The notes beneath the pieces are model-generated. The model was not told the origin of the DNA and searched no databases. It was given only the letters and a program-made list of their open reading frames with translations. Of a stretch of 37,407 bases of DNA, positions 1-8,267 are shown one piece after another (the stretch's first letter is position 1; each line of letters opens with the position of its first letter). The DNA is from an uncultured Erysipelotrichaceae bacterium (GTDB lineage Bacteria > Bacillota_I > Bacilli_A > Erysipelotrichales > Erysipelotrichaceae): positions 1 to 37,407 of the forward strand of contig ONSK01000130.1 of the NCBI GenBank assembly GCA_900320455.1, read 5' to 3'. The position numbers and the translations under genes are program-made.

Positions 1-1454
1 AGCTCGGCTGTCTTCATGCCCTGCTCTCTGCGCTTCTGCTGCATGGCGATATGCGACTGCAGGGAACGGATATAATCCTTGACCATATCCAGACCGACGA
101 TCTCATTGAGCTCGGCATTGACTGCTTCGATTTCCTCGCTGCTGTTCTTTGAACGGGAAAGACGCACTTCCTTCGCTTCGCCGAATACCGCTGTCGGAAT
201 ATCATTCCTGACTTCAAGCGTGACAGGCTGTCCCTTGACATAGTCTTCGGACAGTACCGCATGGCTCAGGGATACATAGAAATCATAGAAATTCGCTGTG
301 ATGGACTGGGCACCCTGTGTCTTGTCAAAGTGGGCAGCCACCCAGTTCTTTACTTCTTCCGGAACCTTGATCTCGATCTTCAGATTCTCGGCAGCCTTCT
401 TTTCCATCGCTTCCGCCTGAACGTTGATGATGGAACGGACGCTTTCTTCATCCAGCTGCTTGAGGATCACGGTATCCAGCACGTGATACATGAAGTCGGC
501 ACCGAAGGCATCCTGTACCTTGGAAGGCTTCTGGGTGGTGATGAAGACAAGATACTTGCCTTCCGCACTCAGGGAATCCACGGCGTTCTTGACAAGGCCT
601 GTCTGGTTTTCTACCAGAACACCCTTGGAGAGCACATAGCGCTTGCTCAGGATCGTCTTGCCTGTTGTCGCAAGGGAATCCACCATGCGCAGGAATCCCG
701 GGAAGCCGCTCTCAAAGTGTTCAAAGCAGACAACGGATCCCTTGCCGGAAAGTGCCTCATAGAGGTCCTGCAGGAAGATCTGTTCCTGGGCACCGCTGGT
801 ATAGCGGCTCATGTCAATCGTATAGACTTCATCACTGATGAAGACCTGCTTTTCATACAGGGATCTTGCCATCTGAGCAACAGCTTCATGTCTGCCGGAG
901 CCGACAGGGCCGCTGATCAGAATGACATTCTTTGCCTTGCCGCTTTCTTCTCCCATGACATAGGGACGGCGGAAGGCAGTGATCATCTGACGCATCGCGT
1001 CTTTCTGACCCATGATCTTGGATGTGATGACATTGTAAATATCATCAAAGATCTTTTCTGTTTCCGGGTTCTTGACGGCAGGGACAGGTTCTTCTTCCTT
1101 GTCCTTGACGCCGTAATCTCTTCTCAGATCAGCTTCCAGTCTGTCGATATCCATCAGTGACGGATCGATGACTGTGCTGTCTGTCTTCTTCATTTCATGC
1201 GCCAGGTTCTCAAGATCCTTCTTCTGTTTCTGCAGGATCCTGTTCAGCTCATCCATTGCGGCATCCGCGCTCTTGAGAATATCCTTCGTCTTTGAGGTAT
1301 GGGATACCGCCTGTTCCTTTGCCTTTTCATTGGCATCGATGGTAAGCGTTATTTCCTGAGAAGCTTCTGTGGATTCATAGGTTCTGTTCTTTCCCATCAC
1401 CTCATTCCACAGGCGTTCTTTTTCCTCTCTTCTGCGGTCATCACTTTTCGACAT
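1..1454 (-). CDS. AAA+ family protein with degenerate ClpB-like module followed by a CbxX/SpoVK-type module (partial, C-terminus outside window)
   Basis: The first 484 codons are present; the reading frame is open to the window edge. Residues 1 to about 110 are charged and probably helical. Around residue 145 a ClpB-like entry motif (KIMGQKDA) begins an AAA+ module. Its P-loop reads GPVGSGRHEA near residue 182, with Arg-His where Lys-Thr/Ser is expected, and the Walker B strand near 240 reads VVCFEHFE instead of ending in Asp-Glu. This module probably binds but does not hydrolyse ATP, or serves as a scaffold (inference). At about residue 450 a second module starts with VGLDMVKDYI and a QQKRREQG motif, as in CbxX/SpoVK/EccA ATPases; its P-loop lies off the window. 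The ATG at 1454 has an AAGAGG Shine-Dalgarno and sits 14 bp inside the end of the XpaC-like gene, so the two are translationally linked. Role unknown. Confidence 0.8.
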   Translation of the reverse strand, partial: MSKSDDRRREEKERLWNEVMGKNRTYESTEASQEITLTIDANEKAKEQAVSHTSKTKDILKSADAAMDELNRILQKQKKDLENLAHEMKKTDSTVIDPSLMDIDRLEADLRRDYGVKDKEEEPVPAVKNPETEKIFDDIYNVITSKIMGQKDAMRQMITAFRRPYVMGEESGKAKNVILISGPVGSGRHEAVAQMARSLYEKQVFISDEVYTIDMSRYTSGAQEQIFLQDLYEALSGKGSVVCFEHFESGFPGFLRMVDSLATTGKTILSKRYVLSKGVLVENQTGLVKNAVDSLSAEGKYLVFITTQKPSKVQDAFGADFMYHVLDTVILKQLDEESVRSIINVQAEAMEKKAAENLKIEIKVPEEVKNWVAAHFDKTQGAQSITANFYDFYVSLSHAVLSEDYVKGQPVTLEVRNDIPTAVFGEAKEVRLSRSKNSSEEIEAVNAELNEIVGLDMVKDYIRSLQSHIAMQQKRREQGMKTAE

Positions 1455-2439
1455 TCGTATAACCTCTTCTCTGTTCAATTCTTCCGTCGCTTGTCAGTCC
1501 GTCTTTCTGCAGTACTGCCTCCAGAGTGGAGATATCCGCGGAAAGATTGATGAAATCCTGATCCGTCATGCTGGAAATGATCGTCTTCATGGCGTCATTG
1601 ATCAGGGTAATCGTACGGGTAAGCTTTTCCTTTGTCTGTTCGTACGCCGGATCTGTCTTGGCATGCTGGAGATTGTCATACTGTGTCAGGATCCTGACAA
1701 GGATCGGCAGATAGTATTCATACAGCTTGTTCAGCTTGTCCCTGGAATCCGGGAAACGCTGTTCCAGCTGCTGAATCTGTTTCAGCAGAGCGCTTGTCTC
1801 AAACAGACCGTTGGAAATATTCTCGTCGGGAATGTCTTCATTCAGGACATTGATCTTGTCAATGTATTCCTGGGCACGGTCCTTCTTCGGCTCTTCTTTC
1901 CTGACTTCTTCTTTTCTTGTCTCTTTTGCCGGTTCCTGCTGTTTTTCAGTTACCGAGATATCAATCACCTCAGAGCTCTGTCCTCTTTCACTCAGACGCA
2001 CAAGCTCTTCCAGGATCTCATCATAGGAATCCGGATATCTTCTGCCGAAGTCATTCAGAGAACATACAAAACGGTTGTCTCTGTATACGTCAAGAGACGC
2101 CAGTGATGCATATCTCTGGCCATGGATTCTCAGGTCGATATTTGCGCCGATCGGCAATGAACGGCGGGAACGGAACCAGCTGCGCAGATAGACGTTGATC
2201 TTTGCCATCTGTGCCGCTGAATACTTCTGTCTGGAGGAGCGATAGTAGTTTCCTGTTCTCTGGTAGCCGCTGCTGTAGCTTCTGTTTTCCTGTCTGTTGT
2301 TTACGCCGACAGCCGCGAATGTCACTGCCAGCACAACGCCAAGTATCAGAAGAAGCGGGAACAGTGTGCCGCCTCCGAATATCATGATCAGAAACACTAT
2401 CCAAATCCAGTCGTTGCTGCCTCTGTTTCTTCTGCTCAT
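1441..2439 (-). CDS. XpaC-like membrane-anchored protein (5-bromo-4-chloroindolyl phosphate hydrolysis family)
   Basis: 332 residues. A strongly hydrophobic stretch at about 12-45 predicts one long or two short membrane segments, followed by an Arg/Tyr/Ser-rich linker and a highly charged Lys/Glu region (about 165-190). The C-terminal third resembles the XpaC family: a helix with KLYEYYLPILVRILTQYD, then a segment ending FINLSADISTLEAVLQKDGL. XpaC proteins often sit beside TelA-type toxic-anion-resistance proteins; here the partner is an AAA+ protein whose start overlaps by 14 bp. The N-terminal extension is longer than in typical XpaC. A good extended -10 promoter lies upstream and the Shine-Dalgarno is GAGGAA. 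Biochemical function is not known for the family despite its name. Confidence 0.7.
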   Translation of the reverse strand: MSRRNRGSNDWIWIVFLIMIFGGGTLFPLLLILGVVLAVTFAAVGVNNRQENRSYSSGYQRTGNYYRSSRQKYSAAQMAKINVYLRSWFRSRRSLPIGANIDLRIHGQRYASLASLDVYRDNRFVCSLNDFGRRYPDSYDEILEELVRLSERGQSSEVIDISVTEKQQEPAKETRKEEVRKEEPKKDRAQEYIDKINVLNEDIPDENISNGLFETSALLKQIQQLEQRFPDSRDKLNKLYEYYLPILVRILTQYDNLQHAKTDPAYEQTKEKLTRTITLINDAMKTIISSMTDQDFINLSADISTLEAVLQKDGLTSDGRIEQRRGYTNVEK

Positions 2440-2462
2440 ATTTCCTCACTCACTTCTTATTG

Positions 2463-2471
2463 ATTATATCA
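2463..2471 (-). promoter_or_regulatory. Extended -10 promoter element for the XpaC-like/AAA operon
   Basis: On the minus strand the sequence reads TGATATAAT, a perfect TGn plus TATAAT, 24 bp upstream of the XpaC-like ATG. No convincing -35 hexamer is seen, as is usual for extended -10 promoters. Confidence 0.6.
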
Positions 2472-2490
2472 TACGCGCTGTGCATTCCAT

Positions 2491-2517
2491 AAAAGAAAAG
2501 ACCCCTTTCGGGGACTT
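2491..2517 (-). terminator. Rho-independent terminator after the 288-aa hypothetical gene
   Basis: Minus strand: stem CCCC/GGGG closed by a GAAA tetraloop and extended by AAGT/TCTT-type pairs with one mismatch, then TTTTCTTTT. It starts a few bases after the stop codon at 2522. Confidence 0.75.
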
Positions 2518-2521
2518 AAGC

Positions 2522-3388
2522 TTATGCTTCGGCAGGTGTTTCTTCCGGAGCGGCCTCTTCAGCCTCTTCCTCAGCAGGTGCACCTGTTGTTCTCCACATT
2601 TCACTGTAGCTCAGGAATGTGATTTCATCGGCGTTGATCTTCGCCTGATTTCTCTGCTTTTTGACATTGCCTTCATGCACGGAATTCAGAATGTTCTTGT
2701 TTACCATGTACTGTACATACAGTACTTTCTTCAGCAGGAACCATTCTGTGACATATTCGCTGATCTTGGCACTTCTGTCTTCCAGAGCCGCAAGAACCGC
2801 AGGAGCTTCTTCTTTCAGCTGTTCAGCTGCCTTCAGCGCTGCCGCCTTGAGGTCCTCATAGTTTGTGAAGCTGATCCTGTCGATTCCTCTCTGCAGAGCA
2901 CCTGCTCTCGCAGTGAAAAGACTTGTAAATGTATCAACGATCTTCTCAGCGCTGTCACTGCAGATCGCAACAATGTCATTCTTGCAGTCGATAAATTCGC
3001 TGCCCGGTTCTGTCATGCAGTAGTACAGACCTTTTGCCTTGATGAATCCATAGCTGGAATACGGTACAACCAGCAGTGCCTTTTCATTATTCTCTTTTTT
3101 CAGATAAAGAACATATGGATAAATCAGGGGTTTGCCATTCAGTTTGAATACATCCTTGTAACGGATGATCTGATTGCTGATGGCATCATTGTTGATCTCA
3201 CTGCGCAGACCAACAGCAATCTTGGTTTCAGGTTCCTTTTCCTGAATTGCAGCGAATGCTTCTTTCAGCACCGGGTCAAGTTCCGTAGTCTCAAGACTGA
3301 GATAGTCTTCAAGATAACCGTTGAATGTGCAGTCATCTCCGTTTTTACGGCTGTCGATTTTCTGGTCAAGTATAGCGCAGATTAACAT
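2522..3388 (-). CDS. Hypothetical protein, 288 aa, soluble, acidic C-terminal tail
   Basis: I do not recognise this family. The start is set at 3388 because GGAGG lies 7 bp before that ATG; an in-frame ATG at 3418 lacks a ribosome site. No signal peptide or membrane segment is visible. The N-terminus (MLICAILDQKIDS) is followed by mixed alpha/beta sequence, an Ala/Glu-rich helical stretch at about residues 180-220, and a low-complexity acidic tail rich in Glu, Ala and Pro over the last 20 residues. The gene is monocistronic, with a near-consensus promoter and its own terminator, so it is probably well expressed. The overall plan is loosely reminiscent of bacterial nucleoid-associated proteins of the NdpA type, but I see no motif that would establish this. 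Confidence 0.7.
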   Translation of the reverse strand: MLICAILDQKIDSRKNGDDCTFNGYLEDYLSLETTELDPVLKEAFAAIQEKEPETKIAVGLRSEINNDAISNQIIRYKDVFKLNGKPLIYPYVLYLKKENNEKALLVVPYSSYGFIKAKGLYYCMTEPGSEFIDCKNDIVAICSDSAEKIVDTFTSLFTARAGALQRGIDRISFTNYEDLKAAALKAAEQLKEEAPAVLAALEDRSAKISEYVTEWFLLKKVLYVQYMVNKNILNSVHEGNVKKQRNQAKINADEITFLSYSEMWRTTGAPAEEEAEEAAPEETPAEA

Positions 3389-3434
3389 GTGTAAGCCTCC
3401 TGACGAATCTAAATTCATAATTCATCTATTTTAT

Positions 3435-3463
3435 ATTATATGCAGACATGTTAAAAAGTCCAA
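3435..3463 (-). promoter_or_regulatory. Sigma-A type promoter for the 288-aa hypothetical gene
   Basis: Minus strand: TTGGAC, 17-bp spacer, TATAAT. One of the best promoter matches in the window; it sits about 46 bp upstream of the chosen start codon at 3388. Confidence 0.75.
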
Positions 3464-3587
3464 GAAAAATGATTCAGAAAATTTCATGAAAATAATTATA
3501 TTTTTGCGTTAAAATAAAAGCTTTTTGCGGTTTACGCACTATCCATGCCTGCATGGTTATGCATGATCAGATGTCTGAAACGTCCAT

Positions 3588-3604
3588 ATCCTGCGCAGCA
3601 GGAT
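3588..3604. repeat. Perfect 7-3-7 inverted repeat in the gap before the rubrerythrin terminator
   Basis: ATCCTGC and GCAGGAT around a GCA loop. A second small palindrome (CCATGC, CT, GCATGG) lies at 3543-3556. No T-run follows on either strand, so neither is a normal terminator. The 150-bp gap holds no gene I can support. Confidence 0.4.
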
Positions 3605-3617
3605 GCCGGAGCACATC

Positions 3618-3643
3618 AAAAAAGAGGAAATGAATTCCTCTTT
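3618..3643 (-). terminator. Rho-independent terminator after rubrerythrin
   Basis: Minus strand: AAAGAGGAA, short loop, TTCCTCTTT, running into six T. About 20 bp after the stop codon at 3664. Confidence 0.8.
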
Positions 3644-3663
3644 CTTCACTGACGAAGTGATGC

Positions 3664-4203
3664 TCAGTAGTTTTCCTTCTTGATTTCGAAGAAGCTCTCT
3701 TTGTATCCGCACAGCGGGCAGATCTTCGGTGCCTTCTTGCCGGTAACTGTATAGCCGCAGATTTCGCACTGCCATACAACGTCCTCATCCTTTGCGAAGA
3801 CTTTCTCTGCCTTCAGATTATCAAGCAGTGCCTGATATCTTTCTTCATGTTCTTTTTCAACCTTGGCAACCATGTCCATCTGGGCAGCGATGCGTGTGAA
3901 GCCTTCCTCACGTGCTTCTGCCGCCATTCTCTTGTACATGTCTGTCCATTCGCCGTTTTCACCGTCGATGCCTGCCTGCAGGTTGTCAGCTGTTGTCGGA
4001 ACGTCGCCGCCGCAGAGTGCCTTGAACCAGATCTTTGCGTGCTCCTGTTCATTGCGTGCTGTCTCCAGGAAGATATTCGCGATCTGCTCATATCCTTCCT
4101 CGCGTGCCTTTTCTGCGAAGTATGTGTACTTGTTGCGTGCCTGGCTCTCTCCTGCGAAAGCTTCGCGGAGATTCTTCTCAGTCTTTGATCCTTTCAGTTC
4201 CAT
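3664..4203 (-). CDS. rbr: Rubrerythrin (peroxide-scavenging di-iron protein)
   Basis: 179 residues. The N-terminal ferritin-like four-helix domain carries the di-iron ligands: GES near residue 19, NEQEH near 52-55, and a second EKEHE helix later. The C-terminal rubredoxin-like domain has two CxxC knuckles (C146/C149 and C162/C165) for a mononuclear iron. Rubrerythrins reduce H2O2 to water in the cytoplasm of anaerobes using electrons from rubredoxin or NAD(P)H oxidoreductases. The ATG at 4203 has a GAGGAGG-type Shine-Dalgarno and lies 26 bp inside the end of the upstream PerR-like gene, so the two are one transcript. That neighbour fits the known PerR control of rubrerythrin in clostridia. 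Length and domain order are normal. Confidence 0.95.
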   Translation of the reverse strand: MELKGSKTEKNLREAFAGESQARNKYTYFAEKAREEGYEQIANIFLETARNEQEHAKIWFKALCGGDVPTTADNLQAGIDGENGEWTDMYKRMAAEAREEGFTRIAAQMDMVAKVEKEHEERYQALLDNLKAEKVFAKDEDVVWQCEICGYTVTGKKAPKICPLCGYKESFFEIKKENY

Positions 4204-4591
4204 GTCGTTTTTCCTCCTCTGACTGACATTTTTCACAGATTCCCTCATAGACCGTTGTGTGATGAACAGAAACAAATCCGGATGAATGCGCGATCCGCTG
4301 ATCGTCTTCCGCATTGTAGGAATCAAGATCCGCGATACGTCCGCAGCACACACATCTGATATGATCGTGCGGCACGGCATTCCCGTCAAAGAAGCTGAAG
4401 TCGCTTCCCGTCACCTTTCTGATCATTCCTTCCTGGCACAGATAGTTCAGATTTCTGTATACCGTCGCAAGTGAAATGCTTTCTCCTTCCTGATCGAGAA
4501 TTGTTTTCACGTCTTCCGCGCTCATATGCCTGTCCTTGCCGGCAATGATACGCATCACGGCTGCTTTCTGATGTGTCTGTCTGTGTTTCAT
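4178..4591 (-). CDS. perR: Fur-family repressor, PerR-like
   Basis: 137 residues: N-terminal winged helix (the ATVYRNL recognition helix around residue 42-48), C-terminal dimerisation domain. The five residues matching the regulatory-metal ligands of B. subtilis PerR are present: H22, D69, H75, H77 and D88. Asp rather than Glu at the last site favours PerR over Fur. Structural zinc cysteines are C80/C83 and C119/C122. PerR senses peroxide by metal-catalysed oxidation of histidine, and its overlap with rubrerythrin fits. The N-terminal helix is short. The ATG has no clear Shine-Dalgarno. A Fur-type operator lies 10 bp upstream of the start, implying autoregulation or control by another Fur-family protein. 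The specificity call is inference from ligands and context. Confidence 0.85.
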   Translation of the reverse strand: MKHRQTHQKAAVMRIIAGKDRHMSAEDVKTILDQEGESISLATVYRNLNYLCQEGMIRKVTGSDFSFFDGNAVPHDHIRCVCCGRIADLDSYNAEDDQRIAHSSGFVSVHHTTVYEGICEKCQSEEEKRHGTERIKD

Positions 4592-4600
4592 AGGTCTTAT

Positions 4601-4615
4601 TGAGAACTATTATCA
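4601..4615. promoter_or_regulatory. Fur-family operator (7-1-7) overlapping the perR-rbr -10 region
   Basis: TGAGAACTATTATCA. The two 7-bp arms are inverted repeats at 5 of 7 positions, like Fur/PerR/Zur boxes. The minus-strand -10 candidate GATAAT lies inside it (4609-4614), with TTGCAA further upstream. The same motif occurs twice upstream of zur at 34984 and 35033, with both outer hexamers unchanged. Confidence 0.7.
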
Positions 4616-4650
4616 TTAAACCACAGAATTGCAATCTGTTCAAACAGGTT

Positions 4651-4676
4651 AGAGAAAAGGCGCTGTTATGCGCCTT
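4651..4676 (-). terminator. Rho-independent terminator after the M16C protease-esterase operon
   Basis: Minus strand: AAGGCGC, 6-base loop, GCGCCTT, then TTCTCT. It begins directly after the esterase stop codon. It separates this operon from the perR promoter. Confidence 0.7.
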
Positions 4677-4678
4677 CT

Positions 4679-5284
4679 TCATGCAATGATTGTACGGATG
4701 CCTTTCGCAAGGCGTTCCTCAGGATGATCGAAATGACCGCCCTCATTCATCTCAAAGATACACCGCGTATATCTGCTTAACATGCCGTTCACCTTTGCGG
4801 TGTTTTCCAGAACGGATGCCATGACTGTGTTCTTTGTTTTGTTCTCCCTGTTTCCAAGGGAAAGATAGACCTTTTCGCACTGCACTGAATGTTCCGCGAG
4901 GTATTCGGTGAATGACGGATACCACATGGAACCGGATGCGGAAACACAGCCGTCAAAGAGATCTGTCTTCGTGCAGAAATACAGTGCCGCAAGACCTGCC
5001 AGGGAATAGCCGGCAATGAACAGTCTGTCATATGGATATTCCTTGGACAGCTCTGTGATCACTTCCAGCATTTCATCCGCCTTTCCCCCAAAATCTCCGC
5101 CATGACGGAAGACTGCCGGAACAGGCCATGGCGAAAGGTATGTATTCCAGTCAAAGCCGCTGATGAAAAGCATGGAACACTCTGGGCAGAGATCATGAAT
5201 GCTTTCTTCGCTTTCCTCGCCCATGACGATCACAAGATCGCCGTTCCCCGGAAAATACGCTGCTTTCACATCTTCTCTGTTCAT
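4679..5284 (-). CDS. Putative alpha/beta-hydrolase esterase
   Basis: 201 residues, no signal peptide. The nucleophile elbow GYSLAG (S94) follows a beta-strand (DRLFI), and a C-terminal EGGHFDH supplies the probable catalytic His (H184), as in esterase-D-like and other small alpha/beta hydrolases. The acidic member of the triad is not certain; an acidic residue in the LGNRENKTKN segment (about 143-152) is possible. An HGG oxyanion-type motif lies at 61-63. The ATG shares an ATGA overlap with the stop of the M16C protease gene, so it is co-translated. Substrate unknown; a peptide or acyl ester is possible. It is short for the family, but nothing looks broken. Confidence 0.7.
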   Translation of the reverse strand: MNREDVKAAYFPGNGDLVIVMGEESEESIHDLCPECSMLFISGFDWNTYLSPWPVPAVFRHGGDFGGKADEMLEVITELSKEYPYDRLFIAGYSLAGLAALYFCTKTDLFDGCVSASGSMWYPSFTEYLAEHSVQCEKVYLSLGNRENKTKNTVMASVLENTAKVNGMLSRYTRCIFEMNEGGHFDHPEERLAKGIRTIIA

Positions 5285-8178
5285 ATCAGCTTCGGAAGTT
5301 CTTCATAGCCCATGGCTTTGAATTCATCCGCTTTTTCCTTCGGCACTGCCGCGCAGACGGAAGCATTGTTCATCGCTGTTCTCAGCACCGGCGCAAAGCT
5401 GCGCAGATCTGCCGGTTTGAGAGAGAGGCAGTTGACGCGCATTGCCTTCAGGTCCTCGTAGCCGAGGCGGCGGAACCAGATCGCGTCGGAGCTCTTGATT
5501 CTGGAAGCCGGTGATGACAGCTGCTCCGTGGAGGCGATGGCGCCGATGATCAGGGAATCCAGTTCATCCTCATCGCTGATGCCTTCAATGAAATCCGCTG
5601 TTGAAACAAATGCGCGCAGGGCATTCTGCGGATCAGGATCACGGTAGGAATATGCCATGAATGTGCCGTTGGAATTGACACTGAAGCCGGTGCCGTAAGC
5701 GCCGCCTTTGACACGGACCTCTGACCAGAGATATTCGTATGTCAGGATGTGGCTCATGACAAGCATGCCGGTGTTGTACTGACCGTCATGTTTCTTGATA
5801 TTGGAGACAACGCCGGTGTAGGAAACACCGCCGGGAATGACAACGTATTCCTTTCTGTCTTCCGGAATCGGATAGTGCACGACGGCTCTTTCAGCGCTGA
5901 TGTCATTCAGACCGCTGATGATTGTTTCGAGCATGTCATCATGGCTGCCGGAAACAGAAGCTGTCAGTCTTGCCGGTGAGAACAGGACTTCCTGATACAT
6001 GGCGCATTCCTCCAGGAACGCATCAGCCATCGTATCCCATTCGTTCTCCAGCTTCTTTGTATACAAAGCGCCTGTATATCCGCCGACCGCTTCCCGGAAC
6101 GCTGCTTCGCTGCTGGCAGAGGCAGCTGCCCGGCGTGCCGCAACGGCGTGACCGCTGCTGATCAGCGTCTGGCGGAAGCCTTCGTTGTCCTGCTTCAGAA
6201 GAGGCAGGATCTTTTCTTTGTCAAAGATTGTTTCCCTCAGCACTTCGAGGATGATTTCCGCAGCCTTCTGCGTATTCTTCTTCAGTACAGAACAGGAAAC
6301 GCACAGTACCGGAATACAGCTGTTTCTGTCGCGTGAAGGCGTGAAGGAATCCAGATAGATGCCCAGTGTTCCGAGATTCATGCGGATTTCCTTGTTCAGC
6401 TCTTCCAGTGTGTGCTTTGCGGTAGGCAGGGAAAGCATCAGATCTGACCAGAACGCAAGCGCAGGCAGATCATTCATCTTCACACCCGCAAGATTGAAAT
6501 ACAGATTCAGATAGACGATGCCTGAGCTTTCCTCAGGATAGCGCAGCACCGGCACACCATGGAAGGTATCTTCCTGCCAGGGATAGAATTCCGGTTCTTC
6601 TGAAACGTCCTTCAGTTCCAGCATCGGAAGCGTTGCCAGGGTTTCCTCGCTGTCCTCTTCTTCCTGCCATCTGTCGAGGGCAAGATTTTTTTCAATATAG
6701 GTATCGATCTCATCACCCCAGGACTGCTTCGCATCCTGAAGCTTCTTTCTTTCCGCTGCCGCCTTTTCTTCGCCAAGTGTCGCGGAAGGAATGACAATTA
6801 CTGCGGAAAGGGTGTCTTCCTCAAGCAGGAATTCTCTGAGCAGTTCTTCGAAATAGCCTTCTTCCGCCTTGTTTCTCAGAAGATCAAACTTGTCGGAAAG
6901 CATCAGGTTCTGGGCCGGATCTCCGCCGTACAGCCACGCTTCCATGGCTCTCTGGACGTAGATCAGTCCGCTCGGCTCATGCTTTTCACGATAGCGGAAT
7001 TCAAAGGAATTGAGCGCTGCCAGAATCTGTTCATGATCAAGACCATCTCTGACCAGCTTTTCAGCTGTCTCGCGGAGAGTCTTTCTGATCACGTCGTATT
7101 TGTCTTCATCGGTGTTGCGCAGAACAATCGCTGCCCAGGGCTGCTGGATGCCGTCCATCATATCGAGATCCACATCCTCTGCCAGTCCCTGATCAAGGAT
7201 CGCCTTTTTCAGCGGCGCGTCATTGCTGGAAGTCAGAATGGAGGAAAGCACTCCCCATGCCATGATCTTCATCGGATCATCAAAAGATGTCACGATCTTG
7301 CCGAGGCCGATCATCGCTCTTCCTTCGGTTCCTTCTTCCGGTGTCACTTCATGAAGCACACGGCTGACTGTGCCGCTTCTTCTTTCCTGCTTTTCAATCA
7401 CGATGGAAGAGACATCTTCTCTTTCATACTCAGAAATCTCTCCGTTCAGGAATGTCAGCACCGCATGGATATCCATATCACCGTCCAGGAACACTTTCGC
7501 GTTGGACGGATGATAGTACTTTCTGTGCGTATCCAGGAACTGTTCGTATGTCAGATCCGTAATATGCTCCGGATCACCGCCTGAGACAAAGCGGTAACAG
7601 TTGTCCGGGAACAGCACCCTGTCAAACTCATCGATCAGAGTCTCATCCATGTTGGCGAATGAGCCCTTCATTTCATTCAGGACAACGCCCTTGAATACCG
7701 GATCATCTTCTCTGTTGCGGATTTCATAATGCCATCCTTCCTGATAAAAGATATTCGGGTTTGTATAGATCATCGGATGGAAGACCGCATCCACATAGAC
7801 GGACATCAGATTCATGAAATCCTTTTCGTTCTTGCTGGAAACGGGATACATCGTCTTATCCGGATATGTGAAGGCATTCAGGAATGTCTGCATCGATGAC
7901 TTCAGCAGTTCCACGAACGGTTCTCTGACCGGATACTTTCTGGATCCGTTCAGAACACTGTGTTCCAGCATATGGAACACACCGGTATCATCTTCCGGTA
8001 TTGTCTTGAAGGTGATTGAGAATGTCTTGTTCTTCTCATTGCGCTTCATCCAGCACAGTTCCATGCCGGTCTTTCTGTGTCTCATCTCATACAGCACACC
8101 GCCGCAGTCACTGATCTCTCTGATTCTTCTCAGTTCAAAGCCGTGCAGTATATCGCCTGTTTTGTATTCCATATGCAT
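5281..8178 (-). CDS. M16C family zinc metalloprotease (presequence protease/insulinase-like)
   Basis: 965 residues, the usual size of the single-chain PreP/Cym1 clan. The inverted zinc motif HxxEH reads HMLEH at residues 69-73, with a distal Glu probably in the NEMKGSFAN segment. The second, inactive half follows after a long linker, and the C-terminal YGTGFSVNSNGTF segment matches the family's Arg/Tyr substrate region. These enzymes degrade short unstructured peptides in a closed chamber. No signal peptide is seen, so the protein is cytoplasmic. Two ATGs lie 6 bp apart after AAAGAGGAAAC; the second (8172) is equally possible. It is the first gene of a two-gene operon with the esterase. Confidence 0.92.
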   Translation of the reverse strand: MHMEYKTGDILHGFELRRIREISDCGGVLYEMRHRKTGMELCWMKRNEKNKTFSITFKTIPEDDTGVFHMLEHSVLNGSRKYPVREPFVELLKSSMQTFLNAFTYPDKTMYPVSSKNEKDFMNLMSVYVDAVFHPMIYTNPNIFYQEGWHYEIRNREDDPVFKGVVLNEMKGSFANMDETLIDEFDRVLFPDNCYRFVSGGDPEHITDLTYEQFLDTHRKYYHPSNAKVFLDGDMDIHAVLTFLNGEISEYEREDVSSIVIEKQERRSGTVSRVLHEVTPEEGTEGRAMIGLGKIVTSFDDPMKIMAWGVLSSILTSSNDAPLKKAILDQGLAEDVDLDMMDGIQQPWAAIVLRNTDEDKYDVIRKTLRETAEKLVRDGLDHEQILAALNSFEFRYREKHEPSGLIYVQRAMEAWLYGGDPAQNLMLSDKFDLLRNKAEEGYFEELLREFLLEEDTLSAVIVIPSATLGEEKAAAERKKLQDAKQSWGDEIDTYIEKNLALDRWQEEEDSEETLATLPMLELKDVSEEPEFYPWQEDTFHGVPVLRYPEESSGIVYLNLYFNLAGVKMNDLPALAFWSDLMLSLPTAKHTLEELNKEIRMNLGTLGIYLDSFTPSRDRNSCIPVLCVSCSVLKKNTQKAAEIILEVLRETIFDKEKILPLLKQDNEGFRQTLISSGHAVAARRAAASASSEAAFREAVGGYTGALYTKKLENEWDTMADAFLEECAMYQEVLFSPARLTASVSGSHDDMLETIISGLNDISAERAVVHYPIPEDRKEYVVIPGGVSYTGVVSNIKKHDGQYNTGMLVMSHILTYEYLWSEVRVKGGAYGTGFSVNSNGTFMAYSYRDPDPQNALRAFVSTADFIEGISDEDELDSLIIGAIASTEQLSSPASRIKSSDAIWFRRLGYEDLKAMRVNCLSLKPADLRSFAPVLRTAMNNASVCAAVPKEKADEFKAMGYEELPKLI

Positions 8179-8238
8179 GTTTCCTCTTTAATAGCCTATA
8201 TATCATAATACAGAATGTGAAATCATCCTACTCACATA

Positions 8239-8267
8239 ATAAAAAAGAAGGTTTATTACGCCTTCTT
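8239..8267 (-). terminator. Rho-independent terminator of the 54-aa gene
   Basis: Minus strand: AAGAAGG, loop containing the TAATAA stop, CCTTCTT, then more T. The stem begins inside the coding end of the small gene. Confidence 0.75.

Noticed and set aside
261-1160. A 299-codon open frame on the plus strand
   Set aside because: Antisense to the AAA+ protein, whose motifs are clear in the other direction.
2297-3385. A 362-codon open frame on the plus strand
   Set aside because: It is antisense to the 288-aa gene and the start of the XpaC-like gene, with Cys/Phe-rich translation; the minus-strand genes have promoters, ribosome sites and terminators.
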